NCBI GenBank assembly: GCA_023055505.1 | Contig: JALIRH010000004.1 | Coordinates: 19,711,368 to 19,775,367 of the forward strand | DNA length: 64,000 bases | From: Callipepla californica brunnescens | Taxonomy: Eukaryota > Chordata > Aves > Galliformes > Odontophoridae | Direction of reading: 5' to 3' | Part shown: piece by piece, positions 12,161-26,160 of the stretch | Layout: each line of letters opens with the position of its first letter | Numbering within the stretch: position 1 is the stretch's first letter | Notes under the pieces: model-generated | Seen by the model: only the letters and a program-made list of their open reading frames with translations | The model's database searches: none | Told to the model about the DNA's origin: nothing | Made by a program: the position numbers and the translations under genes

Positions 12161-15100
12161 TTTAATACCTTAAATTATGAAGAGGTGATATCCCCTTTTT
12201 GAGTATTATGTTTATTGCTTCTTCATTGCTGAACAGCTTAATACTCAGATTGCTTTCTCTAAACAGTATAACTATTCCCACACCAAAAACATGCTCCCAA
12301 GTACCTCTTCCTCTCCTATTCACAACCATCACCAAGTTTTGTAGCTGATGTAGCCACTGCATATCCCGGACTTTGGAAGAAAATTTTGAAAGCTTTGTAA
12401 AAGTCAAGAATTATGATCAACATATTCATTAATGATAGAATGAAACATTACTTTTAAAACCTCTAAGAGAACATTCTCATCACTGAGGAAGCTTTATCTG
12501 CTTGTCACTGTTCTCATGAAAAGGTAGTACTGCAGGGCCTATGCAATCTGTGTCCAAATAAATTCTGATTTTGAAGTCTGTCCCACTGTTGTGTTAGACA
12601 GTTAGAAATGTGTCCCAGAATTGTGATTTCAAAAAAAATTTTTTACTTCAGAGTGAAACTTATCACGTTGAGGTTTTGCACATTTTTCTTGAATTCTTTT
12701 CAAATCACAGAGACTTATAAAGACAGCTATCAAGACTACAGCAAGTAAATTTGTGGGAGAAGTTACTCAAACTCTAGTAAGTCATATATTGGAACTATCG
12801 AGATTATTTTTTAGCCAGCAAATTTCCAAAATAAATAATTCAAAAGCAGTAGTGTTCTCCATATAGATGCCACTAACACTGTTATTTTACTTTTTAAAGA
12901 CTAGGGAGACAATTATTGACGAGGAAACACAAGGTAGTCTTTAAAGCTCTGAGCAATGCAAAGGAAAGTAAAAATGAAGATATAATTTTCCTCTGCTCTC
13001 CATCTGCTTTGAAGTACACATCTACATACACGTGCTTTTGTATCTCTGTCTCAATTAAAGGCAAGCGGAGCAAATATCTTGCCAATCTGATGCAGACAAA
13101 TTTCATTTAAACTGCATTATTGCAAATAGTTCCTTCCCCAGCAGATACACAATTATATGGATATCATGAGTAAGTGCGGTAAGTTACAGGTTTCAATAAG
13201 TTGCAGTAACAGCTGCATCCAACATCCTATGATTACCTCATATACTTCTGTTTCACCTTCTGATCATCTACAGCTACAGAAACATATGACTAATGGGAGA
13301 TTTCATATTATTACAAGAGAAAAGTTCAATTGTACCGGCTCTGTAATGACCTCACATCACTTAAGTATTTTGACTAGTGTTTGAATTAAACCAGAAAGGT
13401 AGTTCAATACTCAAAACCAAGCTAGAAGTGTTACAAAATGACAGTGAGATGTGTCATAAGAAAATAAATATTCAAAGGTAACAAATGACACAAAAAAAAC
13501 CCCAAATAAATAAATACAGTGCCAGGTGTACAGCTGGGGGATCTTCTCTGACTCTAACCTTTCAGTGTTTATTTTAACACAGATCCGTAAGCTACAAAAT
13601 CTATACACCACTTGACAATCAAGTAAGAGAGGCAGCAGTTCAAAATCACATTTCAGTTGCACAATGGAGCAAAGCATTATAATTTCTGCATGTGAAAAAA
13701 CTTAATCATGGATGAATAGTGGCACCCTCTTCCCCATAGCCTCAGATTTCAGTCTGTGAAACATTTATCTTCATTATACTCACTCTTCCGTACTCTACAG
13801 TACACTTGAAGTGAAGGCTACAAAGCTCGTTCCATCAGTGCCCATGCTTTCCTCTTCTGTCAGATGGGAAATACAGAACCTGTATGGTAGGCCAACTTAC
13901 AAGAATCACAGCAACTTTCAGTATCGTGGATTGAAGTTTGATTTGAAAACACCTTGAATCAGAGATTTACCTTTACAGAACCAAGCTACACTCAATCAAT
14001 AATAACATGATTTTGGGGAGGTGCTAACTGAATAGAGAATTTTGCAAATGAAACTTTTTTTATTTAATTTAAAACACATTTCTTAAAAGTAATTTGTAAA
14101 CAAATTATTTTGCACTAGAAATTATGCAAATTATTTAAAGTTTCGCTTTCCCCAAAGTGAATGTGTTAAGATCTTTCAGTACTGTTTGACATTTTCTTTC
14201 CTGCCTTAACCTAAACAACATGCTGAAAAAAATTGCTAAACAGTTTCAAACAATCTCAATATGACCAGGTGCAAAGAAGGTCTGAAAATCTGCATATCAC
14301 CCACTTGTTAGCAGGAGAGACCTTCAATCTTCATGTGAATTCAAATCCCTAAGAATACACTGTCATCAGCTGACGGGGGTAGAGGGTATTACATTTTTAC
14401 TAAGGCATAATCCTGATTATGACACATATGAAGGAGGATTCAGCCTTCCAAAAGCTATTGAGAAATTTCTTTAAAAATTATTTCACATGTCATTGACATC
14501 CTTTGAAGAGATAACGATCTCACCCCTCCTACTCACTCACAGGAAATAACTGGATGTCACTCCCATACAAAAATCACCAGTGAAATGCTGGTGCAGCCAT
14601 CCCCAAGGCATGCAACATGGGCTTCAACTCTTTTCAAAATACTTTTAAATCCAAGCCATTTCTCAAAAGCATATGATTATGACCATCATTTCTAACTCTC
14701 CCCAGTCTGTAGATCTGAACACCAAACAGCACCTCTCTCTCTCTCGGTCTAAGGTCACTGGACATTTCCAAGTTCATTCAAGACTTAAGAAACCATTCAA
14801 ACAATGTCTTTTCTTCCCTAACCCTCTCAGACAAGAGGTCTGAAGCACCTCTCTGTGTCAACAAATGAGCCAGTAATTCCTGCAGCATAAACATAGCCTA
14901 GGACCTCCACAGAGAAATCTAGAGCCCAGCTGAGACCAAAGCAATAATCAAAATACTGTCAAACAAAGTCACTTTATGTCATGAGTTAATTAAGGGGTTA
15001 ACTTCACCTACAGTCAGCCTGAGAAATGTCTGCATCCCAGCAGACTATAAATATTCACAGCTAATTGCTTCCAGTAGAGTGCCATCACATTTAGTAGAGC

Positions 15101-17964
15101 TCGTGTGACAGGTCACAAACAAGTGTTACCAAAAAAAGAAACTGTTGACCTGTATGGACCCAGATTAGAACAATTACATCAATGCTGAATCTCTTCAAAA
15201 ATCCAGTCAATGTACCACAACATTGCTAGAGCATTTGTATGCTAATAAACCACTAAGCCTTGCCTCCCATTAAAAAAACATGTATGTATATGCACACTGG
15301 TAACACTGATCTTGTTCTTGCTTTGTTATTTTTGATTTACATTTAAACAAACTTTGCTTCCCCTCTACTTTTACACTGTCTTTCACCATAACAACACAGA
15401 GAGGAGACTCAGGTACTGCTGCAATACAATAGTATGAATCAGTTTCAACAGGACAGAAAAAGAAGCCTTTACTTCCCCAGACAAGAAGTCATGTGAGTTC
15501 ATTGTAAAGGAAACTCATTAGCCACTACAGAAAGTCCCCCAGATTTGTTGAGCTCAGGGAAAATGTTAACCTCATATGTGATGTTGGATCCTTGGAGCCA
15601 GGTCCTTTCACAAACACCAGTATTTGACCAACTTTCCATTGAGTCAAAATATCAAGTTGCTAAAGCTAAACAATTTGGACAGCATGAGATTTTCAGTGGC
15701 TTGCTTAGCATGCCCAGCTTTCTTAAAGTGGGCTCCCTTTCTATAGTTCATTCTAAGCAATCCTAATTTTCTGGATCTATTGCCAAATATGCACATCAAC
15801 ACATCACCACCACACCTTGGTGAGTAAAGTTCCAGGAGCAATGCCAAACATTGCAACAACCAGCAAGGTTGGTGGAATACCCCCAGCACAAAAAGCACTG
15901 CCTCTGTTACATTTTCCTGGAACTGTGAAAAGAATTCTTAAAAATAATTAATACATATTTAGTAGATAAAAATAAAAAGATTTTTTTTAATCTGACACTG
16001 TTATACTGTTATTATTTAAAAATAAATTGATGGAACAAATGAACTGTTAAAGAGACATCCTCTCTATCTTCTTTGCTCACAGAAAGCTGTTAACATCTTG
16101 CTGGCAAAGTTAATGGAGTTGAAAACAAAAGATTTTAAGCAACAGCTGAGGAAAAAAGGAGTTCTTGAACACATCCATCCTAGAGCCATACAAATAAGTC
16201 AAAGACTGCTGCCAATTGTTTCCTTTCCAAATGGAAACTTCTGGTTTGAATCACACAACAGCAAAGCTTGGCAGAAGATAACTACAAATGAACATGAACT
16301 GATACATAGAAAATAGGACTTGCTTAGAAGGAACCAAGTATGATGTTATTGCATGCTTATAAAAACAAACAAAAAAAGAGACCTTTAAGTCTGGGAATAG
16401 AGACCATTACTTACAAGCATGGCATGTGAGATAGAGATACCAGGTACCATTTTCCCAGAGCAATGTCAACTTACGGCCAGCATACCACTCTGCTGACACT
16501 TCCATCTTTTTGTGAAACGCACATCAGTGTAAAGAATGAAATGAAGGCAAAATGGAGAAGAAAAAAACTAATATTTAGATACAGAACATAGCATTGGCAA
16601 AGAACTCCACTCTCTATTACTGAATAAATACTTTGGTATTTGCAAGTACCAGTAATTTGGACTTGTAAACCTCTCATTATCATCTCAGTCACCTTGGCTC
16701 TAAGAGCATGATGTCCTGGTTTTTTTTTGTTTTTTTTTCTTCTTCCCCCGAGCAGAAGTGGCCATTTTTCTTTCACTCTTCTCCCGAGGTCATTTGCAAA
16801 GCTCATAGTTGTTTTTGTCCCCTCAACATTTGGCTCACCAGAAACAAAAAGCACTTTCTCACAGATAAAATGACTAGATGAACTGAGTCTGTTGAAGTAT
16901 GCAATTTTATTAAGTTCAATGTTTGCTTCTGTAAAATTAATTTTTAATAGGCTCATGCATGGTTATTTTATCTTTGAATGGTAGCCATTACACTGTACAT
17001 TATTATACACCAGAGAAAAGTTCTTAGAGTGACCTATACATGTTTTTTTCTTAAATGTTTATTTAAAACATGGATTAAAATCTTGAGCACGCTTTCCTGT
17101 GTGCTTTGGATATGCAAGAATAAAACTGCAGCAGCAGCTACACACTGATAGTTATAATGTTGCAGAAGTCAACTGAGCTATTATGAGCTTTGTCACCATC
17201 ATTCACATATAGATGATTAATAAATGAAGATGAGATTATGGCCAAAGGCTGAACTGTTGAGCTAATCTTTCAAGCTCACTAAGGGTAGGATTCAAAATTC
17301 ATCTGTTGTATCCTCAGCTTCAAAATCCACTTAGCAGGCAGTACAGGAGGAAAAAAGAAAACAGAAAAAAGAAAGACACTAAATGGATGCAGTCAGATGA
17401 CTTTTATCATAGAGTTGTCAGAAAAATCATCCTATATATGTATCACTCAGAAATTTTGACTTGAGGCAATGATGGCCAGAATCATAAATCCACTGATGGC
17501 TCAACTTCTGCCTAAAAGATGGCTCTTGAGAAAAATGAGGACATCATGCACAGTTCCATTCTATAATTCTCAGCATTCATTTTCCACACACAAGCATCTT
17601 TTGGTGCTTAGTTTACTTCTGTCACAAACAGAGCTCCTTGAGCAAGGGAAGGCTTTGCTTCATCTTTGCTTTAGACTCTGGATCAAAGACTACATACTGC
17701 AGGGGCTGAAACATGATTCCCTTTATCTCCATAAGTGCCTTCTCATTCACTGGAATACTAGGGACAATCTTAGAAACTAATCATGATTTCCCTATGACCA
17801 ATGCCAGCATTATTCCTACCATACAATGCTGAATAAAAGAACAGCATAATGTGTTTTGACAAATTAACAAGGAGTTTCATTTAGTACAGATTCATGTTGC
17901 CTGGATATCTATTAGTCCATTATGAAAACATTATATTCCCAGATGGGAATTACCCACATACACT

Positions 17965-18203
17965 TTAAGAGAGTTCAGATGGCTGATGTGGTAAATAATT
18001 TTTAATTCGCCTCTTCCGTTCCACTGCAGTTTGCAAAGCCCGAAGAATGAAATGTTTGTTATTCAGAATGTTGTAGTGGCAGAGGTTCAACAGCTTGTTG
18101 AAATTCCCTTCAGTATATGTAAGCTGACCAGTGGCATAGGGAGCAAAACAGTTGGACACATCTACTCTTCCCTGCTCCATTTCTGCAGGACTGCGCTCCA
18201 CAT
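17965..18203 (-). CDS. PLA2G4E: PLA2G4E coding exon 21 (terminal exon, stop codon)
   Basis: 239 nt, residues 764-842 plus TAA at 17967-17965. [14 protein letters not shown] and L-T-Y-T-E match the human PLA2G4E C-terminus, then the basic patch E-R-K-R-R-I-K and a 12-residue tail that runs past the human end. Confidence 0.95.
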
Positions 18204-21200
18204 CTGCAACGAACACATAGCAAGCTTCAGCTCAGCAAGGTTACTGCAATGGAAAACTCCTACCAGGCAATGCAAAATGCACAGTAACAGCCCCAGGAAA
18301 CTGAATTAACTCAGGAAAACAAATAAAAATTAAATTGCCTTGAGTATACTGACTCTGCTGTAGTAATAAAATCCAGTACTTTGCTGACTGGCCTCAATTG
18401 CAGCTGATCCACAGCTGTTAGGTCCACTCTGTCATGTGAAATACCTTTTCTCTTAAAATTACAGTTTTCCCTGAGAGTATTTCACTTCTGCAGATTCAGA
18501 ATTTTGTCTTTTTAGTTTTTCCATTGGATACAGAGATGACACCTCCTTATCTACCAATTGGTGGAAAAGGACATCGGAATGCCCTTGGAAGGGGAATTCT
18601 CCCTAAGGTGGCTGATATATATACTGTACTCCAAATAGATGCAACAGAATGACAGATTAAGTTCATGAGGTTGCTCCAGTAAATCAATTCACTGATTTTG
18701 TTTGTTGTTTTGAGTAAAGATTTCTTTTTACTAAATTGAAAACAATAAAATTAGAGGTGATCCACACAAAAGTATCTAAACTGAAACTGAATTTGACAAG
18801 GGATTTTTCTAGTGAAACAGATAAGTCACTTTTTATTCTACTGCTGAACAAAATAAAATAACCTAGCAGCAGAAGTGATAGATGCCAAACTAGCTTGTTA
18901 CTCTGGCAAATCCTATGCTTAGTTATGTTTTCCACGCTTTCTATTCTCAATTTTGTTTTTTTCATTTAAACCAAGTAATTAGAGGATTCTTATCATGTTA
19001 ACTGTGTATACCATTAGTATCTCTTTATCATCATACTGTTAAGAGAGCATGTCAGCTATATGTGGATATAACTTCATTAGCTGCCTCCTGTCCTTGGATT
19101 ATCAAAAGAAAGGAGCCAATCCTAGATAGCAAAAAATGAATTTTGACTCAGAATGCAGCCCTTAATGCTACTAAATCTGAAGCTCTTCTGTTCAATCTCT
19201 GATTAGTTGACCAAAATTATATCTGTGACAATGAGACTGTAAATATGAGCTAGACGAGAACACTCCAGTCTGTTTGATTTTGAAAACAGATGAATTCAAT
19301 GGATAATTTCAATTAAAAAAATAAATTAGTTAAAAAGGAAACCGCATGATATTCAAGACCAAGACCAATTATTGATTAATACTCAAACTTACTTGGTGCC
19401 TTGTATGTTTGGAAGGTATCACACACAAGTGGGAAATAGACCAAGATCGGTGCCTCTAAGCTGTCCTCAAACATGTAGCATTCCTTCAGGTGCTCCCGAT
19501 CCTCACTGCTCAGCTCTGTGCAGGGGAATGGGATCCCTTGCTCTAAACAGTACTCTGAGAATAGATCCAGTGGCTGGATTGACAAAAAGGAAAGATGCAG
19601 CATAAGGAGGTTGACATACAGTTACCAAAGCCCATAACAGGGACTTTTTTGTTAGCAAATCTGTGATTAATATGTTTATAAATAAGAGTAAATATGAACT
19701 GCAACATTAATGCTCTCCAGTATAATATATCCCAAGTGATATATATTTGGATTTGCTAACGTTGAACATTTTTAAACGAAGACTGCTATTCTCTGAAACT
19801 AGTACGAAATGTAAAAAAATAGTACTTTTTGCAATTCAGTGAGCACAGTGATTCAGATTAGGAAACTAATTACACAGGTTGTCTTGCAGAACATGGGTGT
19901 TTGCATGTCTACATTCAGTGCATTTAACAGACAATGTATTCAAGACCCGATACAAATAGGTTATACTAACTTCTAACTTTTATCAGATAAGCCAGAATGT
20001 TTTTTCAAACCATAAAATAAAGCCTGACAAACTTGTGCAAATAAAATCAAACAAACAAAAAAACCCCTCCAAATTCTCATTTAAAAAAAAGCATATAATC
20101 TCGAAAATGAACTCTTGAAATCTTGATTAATAACTAAGTCTGAAGAATCTAGTACCACAGTGACAAAACTGCTCAAATACACTGAACAGGTAACCTACAG
20201 TGTTTCTCTGTCTACTCATATGCCCCAAGAACCTTGTGAAAATAATCCCAAAATCAATAGTCATTTTGCTCATAATATTGAGTAGTATTGAGTACTGCTA
20301 CTATTTAAATTTATCAAGATACCATTTTCTGTAGGAAAAAAAAAGAGAGAGATATGTGATAAATTCATCTGCTAGAGTCATTCAGATAAAGAATCACTGT
20401 TTCAAAACATCACCAGAGTCTGTGATCCTCCGCTGTAATTTAAATGCAAAATGACATCCACTTTCCTCTCCGGCCTCACAATGGGCGGGCAGCTGGTATT
20501 GATGAAGAAAGCTGTATCTACCAGCTTGAGGTAGTCACCCTTTGCATTCAGTTGGTTGGGAGAAGAATCAAGCACTGTGTCTGAAAGCCAAAAACATATG
20601 CTAGCAATTAATCATGGAAGGAGCAAGCCCATTTCTTTCCAAATCAGCATATCAAAGAAAGGACAGGGACCACACCTATCTTAGGCTTTGACATCATTTT
20701 AGCCTCTATGGATCAGGCTTGAAATCAGTGAGAGGAAACAGTTTTGAGACTCTAAATCATTAAAAATAATAATAATAATAATAAGCTAAATTGCTATTTC
20801 AACTGGTGTAAACATGTGGCTACTTAGTTCAGCTTCAGTGGTAGTTACTAGTGATTCTTTCCTAGGAATTGAAAAAAGCCCCAGTGTGGCTTCTCCAAGG
20901 CAGAAATGAGACTAGGGGTAAATAACCTGGGGCTCAGCAAACTAATTCCATCAAGAACCTCCCAGTCTGTGCAGTTACTGGTTATAACAGTACTAATCAG
21001 AATCTGTTTTTATGCTAACATTTATCAAATATTTATCCTCATCAGTTACCAGCACTCAAATGACCTTCAGAAATGCACCTAAAACCAGGTGCCCTTACCT
21101 TTCCACATGCAGAAGTGTTCATTCTCTAAATACTTGTTATGTAGCTGTAAGCCCTTGATGAAATTATGATAGTATGAAACTGCTGGCCGCCCTGTCATCA

Positions 21201-24200
21201 TTTCTCGAAGAGCATTGGAAAGGTAACCCTTTGGAAGGGATAAGCAAGTTGTCTGCTCATGAGGTCTTGAGGGCAGAGCAGGGTGTTCCTCTACAGAAAC
21301 AATGGTAATAGAGTATATGTCTGCATCAGAGTCTATGATACCAGTTATAACAAAGAATGAATCTGAATCTTTTATCAGCTAACATCAAGAGTTTGTCTGG
21401 GTAAGTTACCAAATGACAAAGAAAATAAATAATTAACAATCTGAGCTCAGTGAACCTCCAAAGCAGAACAAGCTCATAACCATCAGCAATGAATGGACAG
21501 AAAAGGATTATTTCAGCAACATGCAACTACAATTTAAATAAGTTAATAGAAAAACGTGCCCAGTAGTCTGTCAGAGTTTAGTGAGCACACTTGCCAGGGA
21601 TGCTGAACAGTGAGCAGACCAATGCTTTTTCCTGTTTTCCAGGATTACTTTTCTGTTTTTCCTTCTCTCACAAAGGCTTAGTATCCCCTGAGAAATAGGC
21701 CATAAACCTTAATCCATTCAAAATACCAATCTTCACATTTCAAAGAGAAGTGAATACAATGCAGATGCAAGTAAAACATAATCCAGACAACTAACCAATG
21801 TCACGCTCAGTGTCTCTGGTCCATCTGTGCCAGAAGTCCTCTGACTGACCCGAGAGGTAGACAACATCCATAAAACTCTGGGAAAATATATTACTCCATG
21901 TGCCTTGAAAATTTACAGGGAAAAAAAAAAAAAAAAAAGTCATCCTTAATATTATTTTGAACATTTACAGCGAAGTTGTGGAGATCTACTTGGATTCAAA
22001 TTTTGTGGCTGCTTAGATGAGCACTGTATTACTTACAAAATACTATGAACTGTAATATGACTACCAAATATCATGACATTCCACATAATGTCTGGATTAT
22101 TAGACTACTTTCAAAACTCGTGTTACTTTTAGAACCACGAGCTGACTTTTATATACTAGAAACAATCAGTTCTGATTTGCTCCAACATGTTCTAGGTTGT
22201 CCTAACCTATTAATACAAGAGTGAATTAATTGCATTCATCTTAAAAGTTTTGCCTCTTCCTTTGCTGCTTTTGTCTGGCTTGCTTTAAGTTTAAATTGCA
22301 GGCATCCGATACATGATCTGGTAATAGCATTGGTCCAGTTGCTGACCAATAATTATTAAATGCTTATCATTAACTGTAGCCAACTATGTTTTTGTAAAGT
22401 TAACATTTTTTTCTGAGATAATAAATCACCTTCTAAAAAGCAGATCCGGGATTCTGGAATCTTCTTCATCAGGTGCCCCATAAAGAACTCACTACCAAAA
22501 TCCTCTGAAGGAACAAAGGCCCCGTATTTCAGGGCACCCACTTCATAAGGTGTAAACTCTACCCACTCTGCAAAGAAATAAATTATGTAAAGTATTTATG
22601 AGATTTATTTAAGATTTATTTTGGACTTGTGGCAAAAGCTTTTGGCATTCATCTAGACTTAAAAGTTACCTCCTTAGACCTATTAAAAAAACACACACAT
22701 AATGATCATTACCTTTAAAATCCAGAGTGCTGAATTTATCCCTGACATTGAGAGACAAGTAAATGGGCAATGGATTCTGCCCTTGATTCACTGCCAGTTG
22801 CTGATCAGAGAGTTTATGAGTATTTTCCTGTTTATGTAGAACAGAAGTAATTGAAAAAAATATGAACATGATGTACTTATATGGTTTCTAAATATGGACT
22901 ATCAATAAAACATCTATTAAATATCAGCAGATTTTCCTCCATATACTTCTGTTGTTTGACTACCTGAATGCATTCATGTTAATCTATCTGAACTCCTCCA
23001 GAACCTTGCTGAAGTCTTGCCACTAATGCTTCTGAGGATTTATTTTGAAATGGAGGTTGGAGGGGAAATATAGTGAATATAGAAAAAAATTTTCTATCTT
23101 CTGTCTTGGTTTAAGGAAACGTAAAGCTGTTTAGCTACCTTGAAGGTGCTAAAAGTCAACCAAGAGCCATTGAAAACTGCTTTATTTGCTGGTACGACTA
23201 CTCCTGAACTTTGTTCTGTCAGAGTCACCTATCCTCCATATGTTACTAGAATGGTTATTTGATCTGAAATTCAAGGATGAAAAATCAGTTAGTTTCATGA
23301 CCACCTTTACTTTTTACATGCCAGGTACTACCCTCAGATGCTTACATTTTAAGCTGACCACATTTTTCTTCTAAAAATCCAAAGAAAGTGACCTCAGTGT
23401 TTCTGAGACCCTTTCCTCTTCAGGTATAACTGGTTCCAGAATTTTAAATATGAAAAGTTAGAAAACTTCTGGAAAAAGTGATGGATATATAGTACCTCAT
23501 CATGTAGCATAGAGTCAATGAAGAGTCCCCATAAATCTGTGAAAGAGAGCTTGTGCCCCTCTAGCTTTCTTTCACTCAACTCCTTTTCATAGTATTTCAG
23601 ATGATCTGTAGAAAAACACTGCAATTTGCTCTTGATCACATAATTCCGGATATCATCAATTGGCCCTCTGAGATCCTTCTGTGACCAATTTGCATCTTCA
23701 TATAATTTTGCCATGGTCCTGGTAAAAAGAATACCAAGATTCAACACTGGTATCTGAAAATTCACAGGCTGATGTTATACACATGCCTTTTGTTTCTGGT
23801 TATAAATCTGCTAACATGAGCAACAAAAAGAAGCCCTCCTTACCATGTTGTGGCAGATAAACCACTAATGTAAGAGATACAGTCCAAAACACCTAACTCC
23901 TGAAGAGCTAGAAGGCTGCCAAACATCGCCGTCATGGACCGCACTCCCCCTGCTGTGGTCATGACTGCCACCATTGGTACCTGCTTAGCACACAAAGGCA
24001 TGGAGTCAATCATTAATGGATGAAATAGAGAAGTGCAAAAATAAAGTCCCGTTCTACTCACTATTTAGGTCTATGAGCACATAAAATTTGTTTGACAAAT
24101 GTTCTCCCACACACAGCATCAAGGGATGAGTGCTCTGGAAGCACCAAAAATGTTTGGATGTAGGTGCTCACAATTACCTGGTTTATACACTTTGGTCTAA

Positions 24201-26129
24201 AAGAAGTGGAGGAGGTGTGCAAGTATACCACATCCTCTTCATTCAAAGGCAAGAGAATAATTCAAATACACAAGCTGTTGTCCCACACACCTCATCCTCC
24301 TGCAGATCCTCTTCAAGCTGAAGAACATTTTTTAGAGCAGCAGCAACAACCTTCTTCCTTTTACAGATGAAATCTTTTTCCTTTTCACATAGATCAAACC
24401 CCAAGCGCAAATCTAAGTTCTTGCAACTAGAGCACAAGACAAGAACAAAGATGACATATTAAATGTAAGTCATTTCTAGCGCTACTGATTGAGGCGTGAA
24501 GCAAAAATCAGCACCAAAAGACACCAGTTTAAAGAAACACTACTTTCATGTATACGATGACCATCACACAAATAAATGCAGGATATCACAGGCCATATAT
24601 TTCTGCATTACTACAAAGACTTCATGCAATCATGAGGAAACTAAATAAATCAACTCCGTGCTGACAAAAGGAAAGGAACGTATTTGATCTTAACCTGCTT
24701 CACATTGAGCCTCAAATCTCTTCATGGTCTGTTCTTACATACACATTTCCTGAAGAGCAGAGTTGGCCCAGCAGTTGCTGAACTCAACATACTTCAGGAA
24801 AAGTGTAACTCTAATCTGATTCCAGTACTGCATTTGGCTCTCCACTGCTGATAACGTGAGCTGTAAATCTTTGAGTTGGAAGAGGTCTCAAGTGTTTACC
24901 TTCATATCTGTACATAATTATGAACATCACGTGAATCATTAATTCACATTTTTTAATTCACATCATTTATTTTCACAAGTCAACTCCTTCAGGCTTGGGG
25001 CTGTTTGATGTTGGGTTTTCTTATTTTACTTTGCTTGCTTTTTGTTGTTTGTTTGTTTGTTTGTTTCCCCCCCCCAAAGAGGTTATTTTGTCCCTTCTGT
25101 GAGGTTTAATTAACATTAGTAAAAGCTCTGATTCATCGTCTCAGTCTGCTTGCAATGTAGCGAACTCATCAGGAGAGGGTAATGTTGCCCTTTGGAAAAT
25201 TGCTATGAGTCAGTCCATAAATTAATTATTTGCTGTCCACTTGTTTTACTGCAGAGGATTGGTAAGTACATAATGATGCCAGAAACATGACAGAAATATG
25301 TTATATAAAAACGTGTACCTATTATGAATGTTACAAAACAGAGTCATTCTTAAGCATCAACGCAGGAAGTAAAAATTTCAGGAAAAATAAAATGACTTGT
25401 TATATGCCATGACTGCACACTATTTATTCTATCTTGAGCTCTTACCAACCAATTCAAAACAAGCATTATTTATTAACCCTCCCCTATATCTCAGTCTTAT
25501 TTAATCAATTACAGTTTCTATTTCTGGTTTTGAAATAACAAGCTAATTTAGACTGTAGCTTCTCTTCATCTAAGGATATTATGAAAAGATTGGCCTAAAT
25601 AATTGTTCAGAAGTAAGATTTACCTGTCTTCTTCCTTCATAGACACTTCGTAAGATGCACCCTGAGGATGAAGAATGACAACAGCATACATTTTAAACAA
25701 CTGAAAATTTGCAATGGCAATTTTTTACAGTAATAACAGTTAACTCAGATTTATCATTCTTGACCTATTTCTCTGGCCTTCTGCTCACAAACATTGCTAG
25801 ATCCTGCTTTTAAAATACATCTGAAGCAGTGTTAGTTTTTCCTTGAATACCAGTTTTCTTTCATGTGTATGCAGAGCAGTGCTTATATATACACACAGCT
25901 AGTACATTTTCAATAACAAAATTAGTAATGGACCCGGTATCACATAGAAGCAACTTATCCTTTGTTGAGATAATTCCAAATATTGCCAAAGGTTACTCAC
26001 TCTCACTACTGTCCTTTTCTTTCCCATGTCCAGAGAATTCAGAGGCAGATGACTGTTTGCATCCATTTCCCTCCCATTTGCATCACACTGAATTAAAAAA
26101 GGGGAAAAAAAAAAAGAAATGAGAACGGG

Positions 26130-26160
<31 letters not shown>

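Larger units (their letters stand above)
10478..17964. other. Intergenic region between the two E-type genes
   Basis: 7.5 kb between the start of the E-like paralogue and the stop codon of the E-type gene. It holds the candidate promoter above, CR1 fragments at 11398-11590 and 12068-12160, and the 3' UTR of the E-type gene, which must start at 17964 and run leftward. Open frames inside, including one of 161 codons at 16471-16956 minus, match nothing I know and are not called genes. Confidence 0.6.

Noticed and set aside
16471..16956. 161-codon open frame on the minus strand between the two E-type genes
   Set aside because: No recognisable domain, low-complexity lysine/arginine part from a T/C-rich stretch, no supporting splice or codon signal.
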